In this document: one piece after another, positions 28,384 through 39,004 of the stretch | How positions within the stretch are numbered: position 1 is the stretch's first letter | How the letters are laid out: every line of letters starts with the position of its first letter | Assembly: GCF_009727955.1 (NCBI RefSeq) | Contig: NZ_WOBR01000016.1 | Coordinates: 29,994 to 93,993 of the forward strand | Length of the DNA: 64,000 bases | Origin: Aliivibrio fischeri | GTDB lineage: Bacteria; Pseudomonadota; Gammaproteobacteria; Enterobacterales; Vibrionaceae | Reading direction: 5' to 3' | Notes under the pieces: model-generated | Seen by the model: the letters and a program-made list of their open reading frames with translations, nothing else | What the model was told of the DNA's origin: nothing | Databases searched by the model: none | Program-made: the position numbers and the translations under genes

Positions 28384-29146
28384 TTAACCACCCCCATGCT
28401 CCAACCAAATTCATCGCACCAACAATACCAATACTGGTTGCCAAGGTAAGTAAGGTCGCAAACGTCCAGCGAGCAGTCCCCATATTGACGTAGCCTTTAA
28501 CCATATCGGCAACAGCATTAATTAATGGGAATCCGGGAACCAACATCAGAACAGACGAAGCCATTGCTAAAAAAGGAGTATTACCAATATGGTAGATAAC
28601 GGCTTGAGAAGAAATAAGAGTGGTGACGAATGCAGTAACACCGAAGTTTAATAATGGATTAAAATTTCTGTGTCCAATTTCTTGGCGAACAATCATACCT
28701 AAAGCAGAAGCAATAAAAGTAACAAGAAAGACCGCCCAATCCCCACCAGCTAGGCGACTAAAACTAGCACAAGATAAACCAATCATAACCACAACTAACC
28801 AACGGTTGTATCTTTCTGGGCTCACTTTTTCTAATTTTACTGTAGCATCGTGTCTATCAAGCAATCCTTTTTCTGACATAATGCAGATCCTTTGGATCTC
28901 TGTTACGGCTCGCATATTGATTCCACGATCAGGAGCTCTGCGGGTCGTTGTCATGCAACGTTCATTAATAACCGTTGTGATGACCAATGAACTTGCAGAT
29001 AAAGATACTTCAACATCATCCGCCCCTACAGCAATCCCCAAGCGTCGGCTAACATCAGATACCAAACTGCTTTCAGCCCCATGTTGTAATAACATTTGCC
29101 CTGCTTTTGCTACTAAGCGGGATATTTCTCTTTGCTTCTCATCCAT
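28376..29146 (-). CDS. Threonine/serine exporter, large subunit (YjjP-like)
   Basis: 256-residue protein of the ThrE_1/DUF1212 family. The cytoplasmic-looking N-terminal domain carries GAESSLVSDVSRRLG, and about five membrane segments follow from residue 125. The ATG at 29146 is taken as the start because the upstream in-frame codon at 29158 is a TTG. Its 3' end overlaps the small-subunit gene, so the two chains are made together. No clear Shine-Dalgarno is seen. Confidence 0.85.
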   Translation of the reverse strand: MDEKQREISRLVAKAGQMLLQHGAESSLVSDVSRRLGIAVGADDVEVSLSASSLVITTVINERCMTTTRRAPDRGINMRAVTEIQRICIMSEKGLLDRHDATVKLEKVSPERYNRWLVVVMIGLSCASFSRLAGGDWAVFLVTFIASALGMIVRQEIGHRNFNPLLNFGVTAFVTTLISSQAVIYHIGNTPFLAMASSVLMLVPGFPLINAVADMVKGYVNMGTARWTFATLLTLATSIGIVGAMNLVGAWGWLNG

Positions 29147-29217
29147 GTTTATTCGCAATGATTCGTTAAATAAAAACCTATTCTAATCTTTTCAACTCAG
29201 TGTTTAATGATTTAAAT

Positions 29218-29246
29218 AAAAAAAACCGCAACAAGTGCGGTTTTTT
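29218..29246 (-). terminator. Terminator after obgE
   Basis: On the minus strand AAAAACCGCA and TGCGGTTTTT pair around CTTGT, and eight T follow. It is 33 bp past the obgE stop. Confidence 0.9.
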
Positions 29247-29278
29247 ATCATTATTATCTGCAATGCGAACAGAACAAA

Positions 29279-30484
<1,206 letters not shown>

Positions 30485-30576
30485 TTATTAATTAAGTACG
30501 GCTTCATTTACTGTAGACCAGAATGAGACCTTAAGATTGGATCGTCAATGATCTTTACGCTACGTATATATTAATA

Positions 30577-30630
30577 TAGTCACTAGTTAAGTACTCTTAT
30601 TATAGATGAAGAGTGTTTAACTGGTGACTA
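30577..30630. repeat. 54-bp imperfect palindrome between rpmA and obgE
   Basis: Two 22-bp arms (TAGTCACTAGTTAAGTACTC and its mate) match at 19 of 22 positions around a 10-bp centre. It lies between the rpmA terminator and obgE, in a non-coding stretch. It could be a stem in the obgE leader RNA or a relic of a small mobile repeat. Confidence 0.7.
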
Positions 30631-30639
30631 TCCATAAAT

Positions 30640-30667
30640 AAAAAGCCCCGCCAATTGGCAGGGCTTT
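30640..30667 (-). terminator. Terminator after rplU-rpmA
   Basis: AAAGCCC and GGGCTTT arms with inner CCAATTGG symmetry, followed on the minus strand by five T. It lies 21 bp past rpmA. Confidence 0.88.
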
Positions 30668-30687
30668 AGAATTAACTTAAAAAGTTA

Positions 30688-30945
30688 TTATTCAGCTTCG
30701 ATAGAAACGAATTTACGGTTTTTAGGACCTTTAACTTCAAATTTCACTTTACCTTCAGATAGAGCGAAAAGAGTGTGGTCTTTACCGATGCCTACGTTAG
30801 TACCAGCGTGGAATTTAGTACCACGTTGACGAACGATGATGTTACCTGCAAGAACAGATTCGCCACCGAAACGCTTAACACCAAGACGTTTACTTTCTGA
30901 ATCACGGCCGTTACGTGTAGAACCGCCAGCTTTTTTATGTGCCAT
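30688..30945 (-). CDS. rpmA: 50S ribosomal protein L27
   Basis: Protein near the peptidyl-transferase centre whose N-terminal tail reaches the P-site tRNA. 85 residues, full length, start [19 protein letters not shown], the typical bacterial form without the cleaved Firmicutes N-terminal extension. It is second in the rplU-rpmA operon (17 bp after rplU) and ends at a terminator. Confidence 0.98.
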   Translation of the reverse strand: MAHKKAGGSTRNGRDSESKRLGVKRFGGESVLAGNIIVRQRGTKFHAGTNVGIGKDHTLFALSEGKVKFEVKGPKNRKFVSIEAE

Positions 30946-30962
30946 TTGTTATTCTCCTTAGA

Positions 30963-31274
30963 TTAAGCGCTGATGCCAGTAATTTTGACTTCAGTGAACC
31001 ATTGACGGTGGCCCTGTTGCTTACGAGAATGCTTACGACGACGGAACTTAACGATTTTAACTTTATCGCCACGACCGTGCTGAACTACTTCCGCAGTTAC
31101 TTTACCGCCAGCTACTAGAGGTGCACCAACAGTGATTTCTTCACCGTTAGCAATCATAAGAACGTTGTCGAACTCAACTGTTGCGCCAGTCTCAACGTCT
31201 AATTTTTCCAAACGAAGAGTTTGACCTTCGCTTACACGGTGTTGTTTACCACCAGATTGGAAAACAGCGTACAT
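30963..31274 (-). CDS. rplU: 50S ribosomal protein L21
   Basis: 23S-binding protein of the large subunit; 103 residues, full length. Characteristic segments are [18 protein letters not shown] at the start and [20 protein letters not shown] near the C-terminus. First gene of the rplU-rpmA operon, divergent from ispB, as in E. coli. A promoter with near-consensus boxes lies about 90 bp upstream. Confidence 0.98.
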   Translation of the reverse strand: MYAVFQSGGKQHRVSEGQTLRLEKLDVETGATVEFDNVLMIANGEEITVGAPLVAGGKVTAEVVQHGRGDKVKIVKFRRRKHSRKQQGHRQWFTEVKITGISA

Positions 31275-31361
31275 ATTTTACTCCGCTACTTCCGCACTAC
31301 CATATATTTTGTTTACTCAACAATTTTGGTGTGCGTTAAACTTGTCATCAATAGGGCGTGG

Positions 31362-31390
31362 ATTCTACGCGAATCATTTCAATCTGACAA
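31362..31390 (-). promoter_or_regulatory. Promoter of rplU-rpmA
   Basis: On the minus strand TTGTCA (31385-31390) and TAGAAT (31362-31367) stand 17 bp apart, about 90 bp upstream of the rplU start. Confidence 0.7.
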
Positions 31391-31550
31391 CCCAAAAATG
31401 AAGAAAAATGATGAAAAGATCGCCGACATGCTCATTAAGCTATAAGGAGACAATTTTCGACTGTATTGCTAGGCCCATTTTAGTGTATTATTTAGTTAAT
31501 CACTTATTATAATTTAGCCTGATTTAGGCCCTAACCTTGCTGGAAGAATA

Positions 31551-32522
31551 ATGGATTTTAAAGCTATTCAAGCCCTAACGGCTGATGACATGGCAATCGT
31601 CAATGAGACCATCTTAGCTCAACTCAACTCAGATGTTGCGCTAATCAACCAACTTGGTTTTTACATTGTAAGCGGCGGTGGTAAACGCCTACGCCCTGTT
31701 CTTGCCATTTTATCTGCTAAAGCACTTGGATACGAAGGCAAAGACCACACAATGGCAGCTGCTTTTATTGAATTTATTCATACAGCGACCCTGTTGCACG
31801 ATGATGTTGTTGATGAATCAGACATGCGCCGCGGTAAAGCAACAGCAAATGCCGAGTTCGGGAATGCAGCAAGTGTGCTTGTAGGTGATTTCATCTATAC
31901 CCGCTCTTTCCAAATGATGACAAGCTTAGGATCCATAAAGATCCTTAGTTTAATGAGTGAAGCTGTAAATGTGATCGCCGAAGGTGAAGTTCTTCAATTA
32001 ATGAACTGTAACGATCCTAATACGACTGAAGAAAGTTATATGCAAGTGATCTACTCTAAGACAGCTCGTTTGTTTGAGGCAGCAACGCAGATCGGGGCGA
32101 TCCTAAATGACGCTCCACAAGAAATTGAAACAGCATTACAAAATTACGGAAAATATTTAGGTACCGCCTTCCAACTGATTGATGACGTCATGGATTACAC
32201 CTCTGATGGTGAAGACATGGGTAAAAATGTCGGCGATGATCTTGCTGAAGGTAAACCTACACTGCCTCTATTACATGCAATGATGCACGGAAATGAAGAG
32301 CAAAGTGCAATGATCCGTGAAGCAATAGAAAATGGAAATGGTTTAGATAAACTAGATCCAATCCTTGCTTGTATGGAAGAAGTAGGCTCTCTAGAGTACA
32401 CAAAACAAAAAGCAGATGAAGAAGCTGATAAAGCGATTGCCGAATTAGCTATTCTTCCTGAATCAGATTATAAAGAAGCACTGAAAGCATTAGCGCACTT
32501 AGCCGTTAAACGTAGTAAATAA
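31551..32522 (+). CDS. ispB: Octaprenyl diphosphate synthase
   Basis: Trans-prenyltransferase that builds the C40 side chain of ubiquinone and menaquinone. 323 residues. The two aspartate-rich motifs that bind the Mg-diphosphates are visible: LLHDDVVDESDMRRG and QLIDDVMDYTSD. GGKRLRPVLAIL is the usual substrate-binding segment. Chain length is inferred from the orthologue and from the context next to rplU, as in E. coli. Stop then strong terminator. Confidence 0.95.
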   Translation: MDFKAIQALTADDMAIVNETILAQLNSDVALINQLGFYIVSGGGKRLRPVLAILSAKALGYEGKDHTMAAAFIEFIHTATLLHDDVVDESDMRRGKATANAEFGNAASVLVGDFIYTRSFQMMTSLGSIKILSLMSEAVNVIAEGEVLQLMNCNDPNTTEESYMQVIYSKTARLFEAATQIGAILNDAPQEIETALQNYGKYLGTAFQLIDDVMDYTSDGEDMGKNVGDDLAEGKPTLPLLHAMMHGNEEQSAMIREAIENGNGLDKLDPILACMEEVGSLEYTKQKADEEADKAIAELAILPESDYKEALKALAHLAVKRSK

Positions 32523-32550
32523 TCCGTTATTTTTATATTCAAACACATAA

Positions 32551-32583
32551 AAAGGGGCAGATAGTTAAACTATCTGCCCCTTT
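32551..32583. terminator. Bidirectional terminator between ispB and mdh
   Basis: A perfect palindrome, AAAGGGGCAGATAGTT with AACTATCTGCCCCTTT, with T runs available on the plus strand and an A run before it. It ends both convergent genes. Confidence 0.9.
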
Positions 32584-32606
32584 CTCTTTTAATTAATATC
32601 TAGTAC

Positions 32607-33542
32607 CTATTGAACAAACTCTTCGCCAATTTTGATATCACCTCTTAGCGTATCTAGCATACTTTCTAACGCTTCTTGTTCAAATGCACTTAGCTCACCA
32701 TAAGATTGAATTTCTTCAACCCCATTTTTACCAAGTAGAATTGGTTGTGCGAAGAAACGAGCATGTTCACCATTACCTTCAACATAAGCACATTCAACAA
32801 CACCAGCTTCACCACTTAATGCTTTTACTAGTGACAAACCAAAACGACATGCCGCTTGGCCCATAGATAATGTTGCAGAACCACCACCCGCTTTTGCTTC
32901 AACCACTTCTGTTCCCGCATTTTGGATACGAGGAGTCAGCGCAGCCACTTCTTCCGCAGTAAACTCAACACCTTGAACTTGAGATAATAAAGGTAGAATC
33001 GTTACCCCAGAGTGACCACCAATAACAGGCACACGGATCTCGCCTGGATCTTTATCTTTCAACTCAGCTACAAACGTTTCTGAACGGATCACATCCAGTG
33101 TAGTTACACCAAATAATTTATTTTTATCGTATACGCCGGCTTTTTTAAGTACTTCCGCAGCAATCGCTACCGTTGTATTTACAGGGTTAGTAATAATACC
33201 AATACATGCTTTTGGACAAGTTACCGCAATCTTTTCAGTTAACGATTTAACAATACCGGCATTGATATTAAAAAGATCAGAACGATCCATTCCAGGTTTA
33301 CGAGCTACGCCAGCTGAAATAAGTACAACATCGGCACCTTCTAGTGCAGGTGTTGGATCCTCTCCACAATATCCTTTAATTGATACTGGGGTTGGGATGT
33401 GGCTTAGATCTGCTGCTACACCCGGAGTTACAGGGGCAATATCATATAGAGCAAGATCTGAGCCTGCTGGTAAACGGTTCTTAAGAAGTAATGCTAACGC
33501 TTGTCCAATGCCGCCAGCGGCACCAATAACAGCTACTTTCAT
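32607..33542 (-). CDS. mdh: Malate dehydrogenase
   Basis: NAD-dependent TCA-cycle enzyme, malate to oxaloacetate. 311 residues from [20 protein letters not shown] (Rossmann motif GAAGGIGQ at residues 7-14). The catalytic histidine is in [14 protein letters not shown] and the NAD-binding region includes NPVNTTV. The start at 33542 is set by an AAGGAGA ribosome site; an upstream in-frame extension of 32 residues is not used. It is divergent from argR, the same mdh/argR arrangement as in E. coli. Confidence 0.98.
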   Translation of the reverse strand: MKVAVIGAAGGIGQALALLLKNRLPAGSDLALYDIAPVTPGVAADLSHIPTPVSIKGYCGEDPTPALEGADVVLISAGVARKPGMDRSDLFNINAGIVKSLTEKIAVTCPKACIGIITNPVNTTVAIAAEVLKKAGVYDKNKLFGVTTLDVIRSETFVAELKDKDPGEIRVPVIGGHSGVTILPLLSQVQGVEFTAEEVAALTPRIQNAGTEVVEAKAGGGSATLSMGQAACRFGLSLVKALSGEAGVVECAYVEGNGEHARFFAQPILLGKNGVEEIQSYGELSAFEQEALESMLDTLRGDIKIGEEFVQ

Positions 33543-33815
33543 GTTCGTTCTCCTTGATATGGTAGGAATATTGTTATTATTTAAAGATTTTACTTTCAGA
33601 CTGAATCTGACGTTATAGTAAGGACAATGGAAATTCAACGAAGTTTTCCTCGCTTTGCGACCTTACGCAATGACATCTGATCCGTGCTACAAATTCGTTA
33701 CCAATGATACCGATTAATCACTGGTAATTATTCACAAATTTGCCATTTTGACTTGGTTATAAATAAATAATTATGCGAGAATAGTAGGAATTATTGCAAA
33801 AAGAATCAAAACAGT

Positions 33816-34286
33816 ATGCGAAATAATGAAAAACAAGAACTATTAGTTAAAGAGTTTAAAGCCATTCTTAAAGCTGAGCGATTTGGCTCCCAAGGTGAAA
33901 TCGTTGACGCTCTTCGTCTATCTGGCTTTGATAATATTAACCAATCCAAAGTATCACGAATGCTAACTAAGTTTGGCGCAGTGCGTACACGCAACGCAAA
34001 AATGGAAATGGTTTACTGCCTACCTGTTGAACTTGGTGTTCCTACTGTTTCAAGCTCCTTACGTGAACTTGTCATGGATATTGATTACAACAATGCATTA
34101 GTTGTTATTCATACCGGCCCTGGTGCTGCACAACTAATTGCTCGCTTACTTGACTCTTTAGGTAAAGCGGAAGGCATTTTAGGTGTTGTCGCAGGTGACG
34201 ATACTATCTTTATTACACCAACCCGTAATATTGAAGTTGCAGAACTGTTTGATTCAGTTTGTGACTTATTTGAGTACTCAGTTTAA
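33816..34286 (+). CDS. argR: Arginine repressor ArgR
   Basis: Hexameric arginine-binding repressor of arginine synthesis genes, and an accessory factor at some recombination sites. 156 residues: winged-helix DNA-binding domain (about 8-70, with [19 protein letters not shown]) and a C-terminal oligomerisation and arginine-binding domain ([18 protein letters not shown], then GDDTIFI). It sits opposite mdh, with a 273-bp shared upstream region where weak ATTATTCA-like half sites can be seen but are not convincing ARG boxes. Confidence 0.97.
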   Translation: MRNNEKQELLVKEFKAILKAERFGSQGEIVDALRLSGFDNINQSKVSRMLTKFGAVRTRNAKMEMVYCLPVELGVPTVSSSLRELVMDIDYNNALVVIHTGPGAAQLIARLLDSLGKAEGILGVVAGDDTIFITPTRNIEVAELFDSVCDLFEYSV

Positions 34287-34299
34287 TCCTCAAAATTTT

Positions 34300-34330
34300 A
34301 AGCACTTTATGCCCTTATAAAGTGCTTTCC
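34300..34330 (+). terminator. Terminator after argR
   Basis: AAGCACTTTAT and ATAAAGTGCTT pair over 11 bp; the following T run is short (TTTCCCC), so strength is uncertain. Confidence 0.65.
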
Positions 34331-34617
34331 CCTATTTTTACACTCCTCATCAACCACACTAAACATGCTATAAAGCGCTTAAATTAGATAAAAACTTCAA
34401 CAAATAACTCTATCAATAGTTGTTTATTTCACATTTTTGATAGATTTTATTTAACATCAATTTAAACTACTTGTGTTAATTTGCTATCATTCGAACGCCA
34501 TTTCTGTAACAGGAAATTTAAAACACTTTATGATGAAGTGAATAAATACTGTTTTTTATCTTATACTTTTCATTAAGTGATGTGATAAAAAACAAAATAA
34601 TAAAGGAAGGGAATAAC
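34331..34617 (+). other. A+T-rich leader upstream of the TAXI binding-protein gene
   Basis: About 290 bp without a gene. It ends in a strong ribosome site (AAGGAAGG). A weak promoter candidate (TTAAAC, 17 bp, TATCAT) lies near 34460-34490, and I see no repeat or RNA motif. Confidence 0.4.
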
Positions 34618-35592
34618 ATGGCATTACAAAATGTAATTAAAGCAACTGCTGTAGCTGCGGCAATGATGACTGCAGGTATGGGAACTGCGAGTGCCCAAGA
34701 ATTCATAACTATTGGTACAGGCTCAGTAACAGGTGTTTACTATCCAACGGGCGGTGCAATCTGTAAATTAGTCAACAAAGATCGTAAAGAACACAACGTT
34801 CGTTGTTCTGTTGAATCAACAGGCGGCTCAATCTATAACGTAAATACGATCCGCTCAGGTGAGCTTGATTTTGGTATTGTGCAGTCAGATTGGCAATATC
34901 ACGGTTATAACGGTACCAGTAAATTTGAAGCCCAAGGCCCTTACAAAAAACTGCGTGCGATGTTCTCTCTTCATACAGAACCTTTTAACATCATAGCTCG
35001 TACTGACTCAGGCATTAACAATGTTGCAGATCTTGAAGGCAAGCGTGTAAACATTGGTAATCCAGGTTCTGGTGACCGTGCAACCATGGGAGTTGTTATG
35101 GATGCTATGGGCTGGACAAACGACAGCTTTAAGTTAGCTTCTGAACTTAAAGGTTCTGAACGTTCACAAGCTCTTTGTGATAACAAAATTGACGCATTCA
35201 TCTATATGGTTGGTCACCCAAATGGCTCAATCAAAGAAGCAACAACATCTTGTGATGCAAAACTGGTTTCAGCAACTGGACCTAAAATCGATAAGATCGT
35301 AGCGGACAATCCTTATTATGCATACAGTACTGTGCCAGCAGGTATGTACCGTGGTACTACAGGTGATGTAAATAGCTTTGGTGTAGCGGCGACAATGGTA
35401 ACTACATCAGATGTTTCAGATGAGGTCGCTTACAGTGTTGCAAAAGCGGTATTTGAAAACTTTGATACGTTTAAACGTTTACACCCTGCATTTGCAACGT
35501 TGAAAAAAGAAGACATGGTTAAAGCAGGTCTTTCTATCCCACTACACCCAGGTGCAGTGAAATACTACAAAGAAGTCGGCCTACTAAAATAG
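34618..35592 (+). CDS. TAXI-family TRAP transporter solute-binding protein
   Basis: 324-residue periplasmic binding protein of the TAXI (TRAP-associated extracytoplasmic immunogenic) family. Signal peptide ends at about residue 24 (AGMGTASAQE). Mature protein starts with the family segment FITIGTGSVTGVYYPTGGAIC, and EGKRVNIGNPGSGDRATM is also typical. The start is set by AAGGAAGGG before the ATG; an in-frame codon 12 upstream is not used. TAXI proteins feed fused TRAP permeases such as the gene downstream. The ligand is unknown (glutamate, tricarboxylates and others are reported in the family). Confidence 0.93.
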   Translation: MALQNVIKATAVAAAMMTAGMGTASAQEFITIGTGSVTGVYYPTGGAICKLVNKDRKEHNVRCSVESTGGSIYNVNTIRSGELDFGIVQSDWQYHGYNGTSKFEAQGPYKKLRAMFSLHTEPFNIIARTDSGINNVADLEGKRVNIGNPGSGDRATMGVVMDAMGWTNDSFKLASELKGSERSQALCDNKIDAFIYMVGHPNGSIKEATTSCDAKLVSATGPKIDKIVADNPYYAYSTVPAGMYRGTTGDVNSFGVAATMVTTSDVSDEVAYSVAKAVFENFDTFKRLHPAFATLKKEDMVKAGLSIPLHPGAVKYYKEVGLLK

Positions 35593-35608
35593 AAACACTT
35601 CTTTAGGT

Positions 35609-35635
35609 AAAAGAGGTCATATGACCTCTTTTATT
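35609..35635 (+). terminator. Hairpin terminator after the TAXI gene
   Basis: AAAAGAGGTCATATGACCTC with its palindromic end gives a perfect 24-bp palindrome followed by T-rich DNA. It probably lowers permease expression relative to the binding protein. Confidence 0.8.
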
Positions 35636-35887
35636 CTTCGCTCTACTTTCTGATCTTTCTATTAAACGGACAATAATAATACCAACCGCTCAATTGGTAA
35701 TAGCTATCTTATTATTCAATGTTCAAACTTCACTTTAAAAAAGTAAGCGAAAACAAAAATAAATACGATGGTTATAACGATAAACGGATTTAAAGATCAG
35801 CTTTTTTGGCCTATACATTGGCTATATTCGGAAACCTAATACTTAATTGAAAGAGTATTAAATTCGACCATCACTAAGGAAAAGTAC

Positions 35888-38464
35888 ATGACGCAATCTT
35901 CATCGTCACAAGATGTGCAAGAAATGGTGGCCCAATCTGATACCGGGGCTCGTTCGCCGCAAGGATTATCTGGCCGTATTTTATGGTTTGTTCCACTATG
36001 TTGGTCTTTATTCCAGCTTTGGTATGCCTCCCCTTTACCGTTCATTTTTGATTTCGGCATACTTAATGATACAGAAGCGCGATCTATACACTTAGCTTTT
36101 GCTATTTTTTTAGCATTCACCGCTTACCCTGCACTCAAAAACTCACCAAGAGACTGTATCCCTGCGATTGATTGGGCTCTGGCTTTATTAGGCAGCTTTT
36201 CTGCTGCTTATATCTATATTTTTTATACCGAACTGGCAGGCCGCTCAGGTGCGCCAACCACATTTGATATTGTGGCTGCTGTTACCGGTATGATTTTACT
36301 ACTTGAAGCAACTCGACGAGCATTAGGTCCACCACTCATGGTTGTGGCAGCAGTGTTTCTTCTATACACCTTTGCTGGTCCACACATGCCAGATGTTATT
36401 GCTCATAAAGGGGCAAGCTTAAATAAAGCGATGTCTCACTTATGGCTAACAACTGAAGGGGTATTTGGTGTTGCTTTAGGCGTATCAACCTCATTTGTTT
36501 TCTTATTTGTGCTTTTTGGCGCCATGTTAGAAAAAGCAGGTGCTGGTGCTTACTTTATTAAAGTGGCTTTCTCTCTACTCGGCCATATGAAAGGTGGCCC
36601 AGCAAAAGCAGCTGTTGTTGCCTCAGGTTTATCAGGTTTAGTTTCAGGCTCTTCTATTGCCAATGTTGTAACAACTGGTACATTCACTATTCCGCTAATG
36701 AAACGCGTTGGTTTCCCAGGAACAAAAGCTGGTGCCGTTGAAGTTGCAGCATCAACGAATGGTCAATTAACACCACCTATTATGGGTGCTGCGGCATTCT
36801 TAATGGTGGAATACGTGGGTATTTCGTATGTTGAAGTAATTAAAGCGGCCTTATTACCAGCGCTTATTTCTTACATCGCATTACTTTATATTGTCCACCT
36901 TGAAGCCTGTAAAGCAGGAATGAAAGGCTTACCACGTCGCCATAATCCTACACTCGTTCAAAGTTTACTCTCTTTTACAGGAACCATTCTTGGTTTGTGT
37001 ATTATTAGTGCAGCTGTCTATTATGGTATCGGTTGGACAAAAGGTGTCTTTGGTGATGCAGCAACCCCAATAGTTACTATTGCATTGCTACTTTCTTATG
37101 TTGGCTTAATTCGTATTTCAGCTAAATATCAAGAACATGCAATGATGGCTATTGATGAAGAATTAACAGAAGTGCCAGATCCCGGCCCAACGATCAAATC
37201 AGGTTTACATTTCTTATTGCCTATCGTGGTATTAGTGTGGTGTTTGACTGTTGAGCGATTTTCTCCAGGTCTATCTGCGTTCTGGGCATCAGTATTTATG
37301 ATCTTTATCTTGTTAACCCAACGACCGTTAATCAGCTTTTTTACTAAAGAAGGTGATATGTTCGAAAGTGTAAAACAAGGATTTGATGATTTACTAGAAA
37401 GCCTAGTATCAGGTGCTAGAAACATGATTGGTATCGGTGTTGCAACGGCAGCAGCTGGCACCGTTGTTGGCGTAGTAACACTTACGGGTATCGGCCTTGT
37501 TATGACTGATTTCGTAGAATTTATTTCTGGCGGTAGCATTATATTAATGCTGCTATTTACTGCGGTGATCAGTTTAATTCTTGGTATGGGCTTACCAACA
37601 ACAGCAAATTACATTGTTGTATCAACACTTATGGCTCCAGTTATTGTGACATTAGGTGCAGCTCATGGATTAATCATTCCATTAATTGCGGTTCATTTAT
37701 TTGTCTTTTATTTTGGTATCTTAGCGGATGATACTCCACCGGTAGGTCTTGCTGCATTTGCAGCTGCTGCCATAGCAAAATCAGATCCAATACGAACCGG
37801 TATCCAAGGGTTTACTTACGATATTCGTACTGCAATCCTGCCATTTATGTTTATTTTCAATACTCAGCTATTGTTAATGGGTATTGATTCTTGGTGGCAC
37901 CTAGCATTAACGGTGATTTCATCCATCATTGCGATGTTAACTTTTTCTGCAGCAACACAAGGCTGGTGGTTTACTAAAACAAAATGGTGGGAAACTGCTC
38001 TTTTATTGTTAATTACTTTTTCTTTATTCCGTCCGGGGTACTGGTGGGATCAATTGTATCCAGCAAAAGATTATCACCAAGGAATTGAGATTGCTCAAAT
38101 CGCAGAAGGGCTAAATATAGGACAATCACTGGAATTACAAGTGAGTGGTGAAAACCTAGAAGGTGACATCATAAACAAAACCGTTCGTTTACCTTTTGAT
38201 GAGAGAGCTATCACTGGTGAAGAACGAGTCAGTTCAATGGGGCTAATGCTATCTGAAATCGACAACAAAATGATTGTTGATATGGTTGAGTTTGGAAGTC
38301 CTGCTGAAGCATCTGGTATTGATTTTGATTGGGAAATCAAACAAGTTGTCCTTGATGCAGATCGTCCATTAAAAGAGTGGGTATTTGTTCCAACTCTACT
38401 ACTACTTTTGGCATTAGGCTTAAATCAACGTCGCCGAGCAAAAAAGGATAACTTAGCGGCATAA
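35888..38464 (+). CDS. TRAP transporter fused permease (DctQ-DctM type) with DUF3394 tail
   Basis: 858-residue polytopic protein. The N-terminal part (about 1-140) is DctQ-like, then the large DctM-like transport domain (about 140-660, with SGLVSGSSIANVVTTGTFTI, then LGMGLPTTANYIVVSTL), and a C-terminal extension after residue 660. The tail has a PDZ-like segment (VEFGSPAEASGIDFDWEIKQ) just before a last membrane helix. Such fused permeases partner TAXI binding proteins. The gene follows the binding-protein gene by 295 bp with a terminator between. The TRAP motor is an ion gradient, usually sodium. Confidence 0.92.
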   Translation: MTQSSSSQDVQEMVAQSDTGARSPQGLSGRILWFVPLCWSLFQLWYASPLPFIFDFGILNDTEARSIHLAFAIFLAFTAYPALKNSPRDCIPAIDWALALLGSFSAAYIYIFYTELAGRSGAPTTFDIVAAVTGMILLLEATRRALGPPLMVVAAVFLLYTFAGPHMPDVIAHKGASLNKAMSHLWLTTEGVFGVALGVSTSFVFLFVLFGAMLEKAGAGAYFIKVAFSLLGHMKGGPAKAAVVASGLSGLVSGSSIANVVTTGTFTIPLMKRVGFPGTKAGAVEVAASTNGQLTPPIMGAAAFLMVEYVGISYVEVIKAALLPALISYIALLYIVHLEACKAGMKGLPRRHNPTLVQSLLSFTGTILGLCIISAAVYYGIGWTKGVFGDAATPIVTIALLLSYVGLIRISAKYQEHAMMAIDEELTEVPDPGPTIKSGLHFLLPIVVLVWCLTVERFSPGLSAFWASVFMIFILLTQRPLISFFTKEGDMFESVKQGFDDLLESLVSGARNMIGIGVATAAAGTVVGVVTLTGIGLVMTDFVEFISGGSIILMLLFTAVISLILGMGLPTTANYIVVSTLMAPVIVTLGAAHGLIIPLIAVHLFVFYFGILADDTPPVGLAAFAAAAIAKSDPIRTGIQGFTYDIRTAILPFMFIFNTQLLLMGIDSWWHLALTVISSIIAMLTFSAATQGWWFTKTKWWETALLLLITFSLFRPGYWWDQLYPAKDYHQGIEIAQIAEGLNIGQSLELQVSGENLEGDIINKTVRLPFDERAITGEERVSSMGLMLSEIDNKMIVDMVEFGSPAEASGIDFDWEIKQVVLDADRPLKEWVFVPTLLLLLALGLNQRRRAKKDNLAA

Positions 38465-38515
38465 TTGAATGGAATCTATGGGGAGTATCATCTCCCCAAA
38501 TTAGGTAATAAAAAT

Positions 38516-38953
38516 ATGTATAAACAGATCTTGGTTCCAGTAGATTTAAACGAAAAAGGGTTTGCAGATAAAGCCGTTGAATTAGCGGTTTGGCATGCAA
38601 AACAATCAAATGCAGAACTGCATCTTTTGAATGTATTACCGGGGATTCATATGTCTATGGTATCTACATACTTTCCTAAAGATGCTGCAAAGCAAATGAA
38701 AGCTGATGTATCCGATCAATTAAACAAATTTGCTGCAAAGTTTGTTGATGAGGAAGTCGTATATAAAGTTCATGTGTCAGAAGGAAAACCTTATGTCACT
38801 ATTCTTGATTACGCTGAACGCTTAGGAGCTGACCTTATTGTCATGCCGAGCCACAAACGCTCAAAAATTGATAAGGTAATGTTAGGTTCGGTGGCAAGTA
38901 AAGTTGTTGAAAACTCACCAATCAATGTCATGGTTGTAAAGCCACAAGGCTAA
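38516..38953 (+). CDS. Universal stress protein UspA family
   Basis: 145-residue Usp-fold protein. The N-terminus MYKQILVPVDLNEKG and the ATP-binding loop region (GADLIVMPSHKRSKIDKVMLG then GSVASKVVE, resembling G-2x-G-9x-G) suggest the nucleotide-binding subtype. It starts 51 bp after the TRAP permease and shares its terminator. In Halomonas a Usp protein (TeaD) regulates its adjacent TRAP transporter TeaABC, so a similar role is likely here by analogy, but unproven. Confidence 0.88.
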   Translation: MYKQILVPVDLNEKGFADKAVELAVWHAKQSNAELHLLNVLPGIHMSMVSTYFPKDAAKQMKADVSDQLNKFAAKFVDEEVVYKVHVSEGKPYVTILDYAERLGADLIVMPSHKRSKIDKVMLGSVASKVVENSPINVMVVKPQG

Positions 38954-38969
38954 ACCAGAATGAAAAGAT

Positions 38970-39003
38970 TCAGTTCGAGACATTCATCTCGAACTGATTT
39001 TTT
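38970..39003 (+). terminator. Terminator after the TRAP/UspA operon
   Basis: TCAGTTCGAGA and TCTCGAACTGA pair perfectly over 11 bp, followed by six T. Confidence 0.92.
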
Positions 39004-39004
39004 A

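Noticed and set aside
28620..29186. 188-codon frame antisense to the exporter large subunit
   Set aside because: It mirrors a well-recognised membrane protein gene, has no recognisable domain or ribosome site, and its length follows from the codon bias of the sense strand.
33543..33815. ARG boxes upstream of argR
   Set aside because: Only loose ATTATTCA-like half sites; no pair with correct spacing could be read with confidence.
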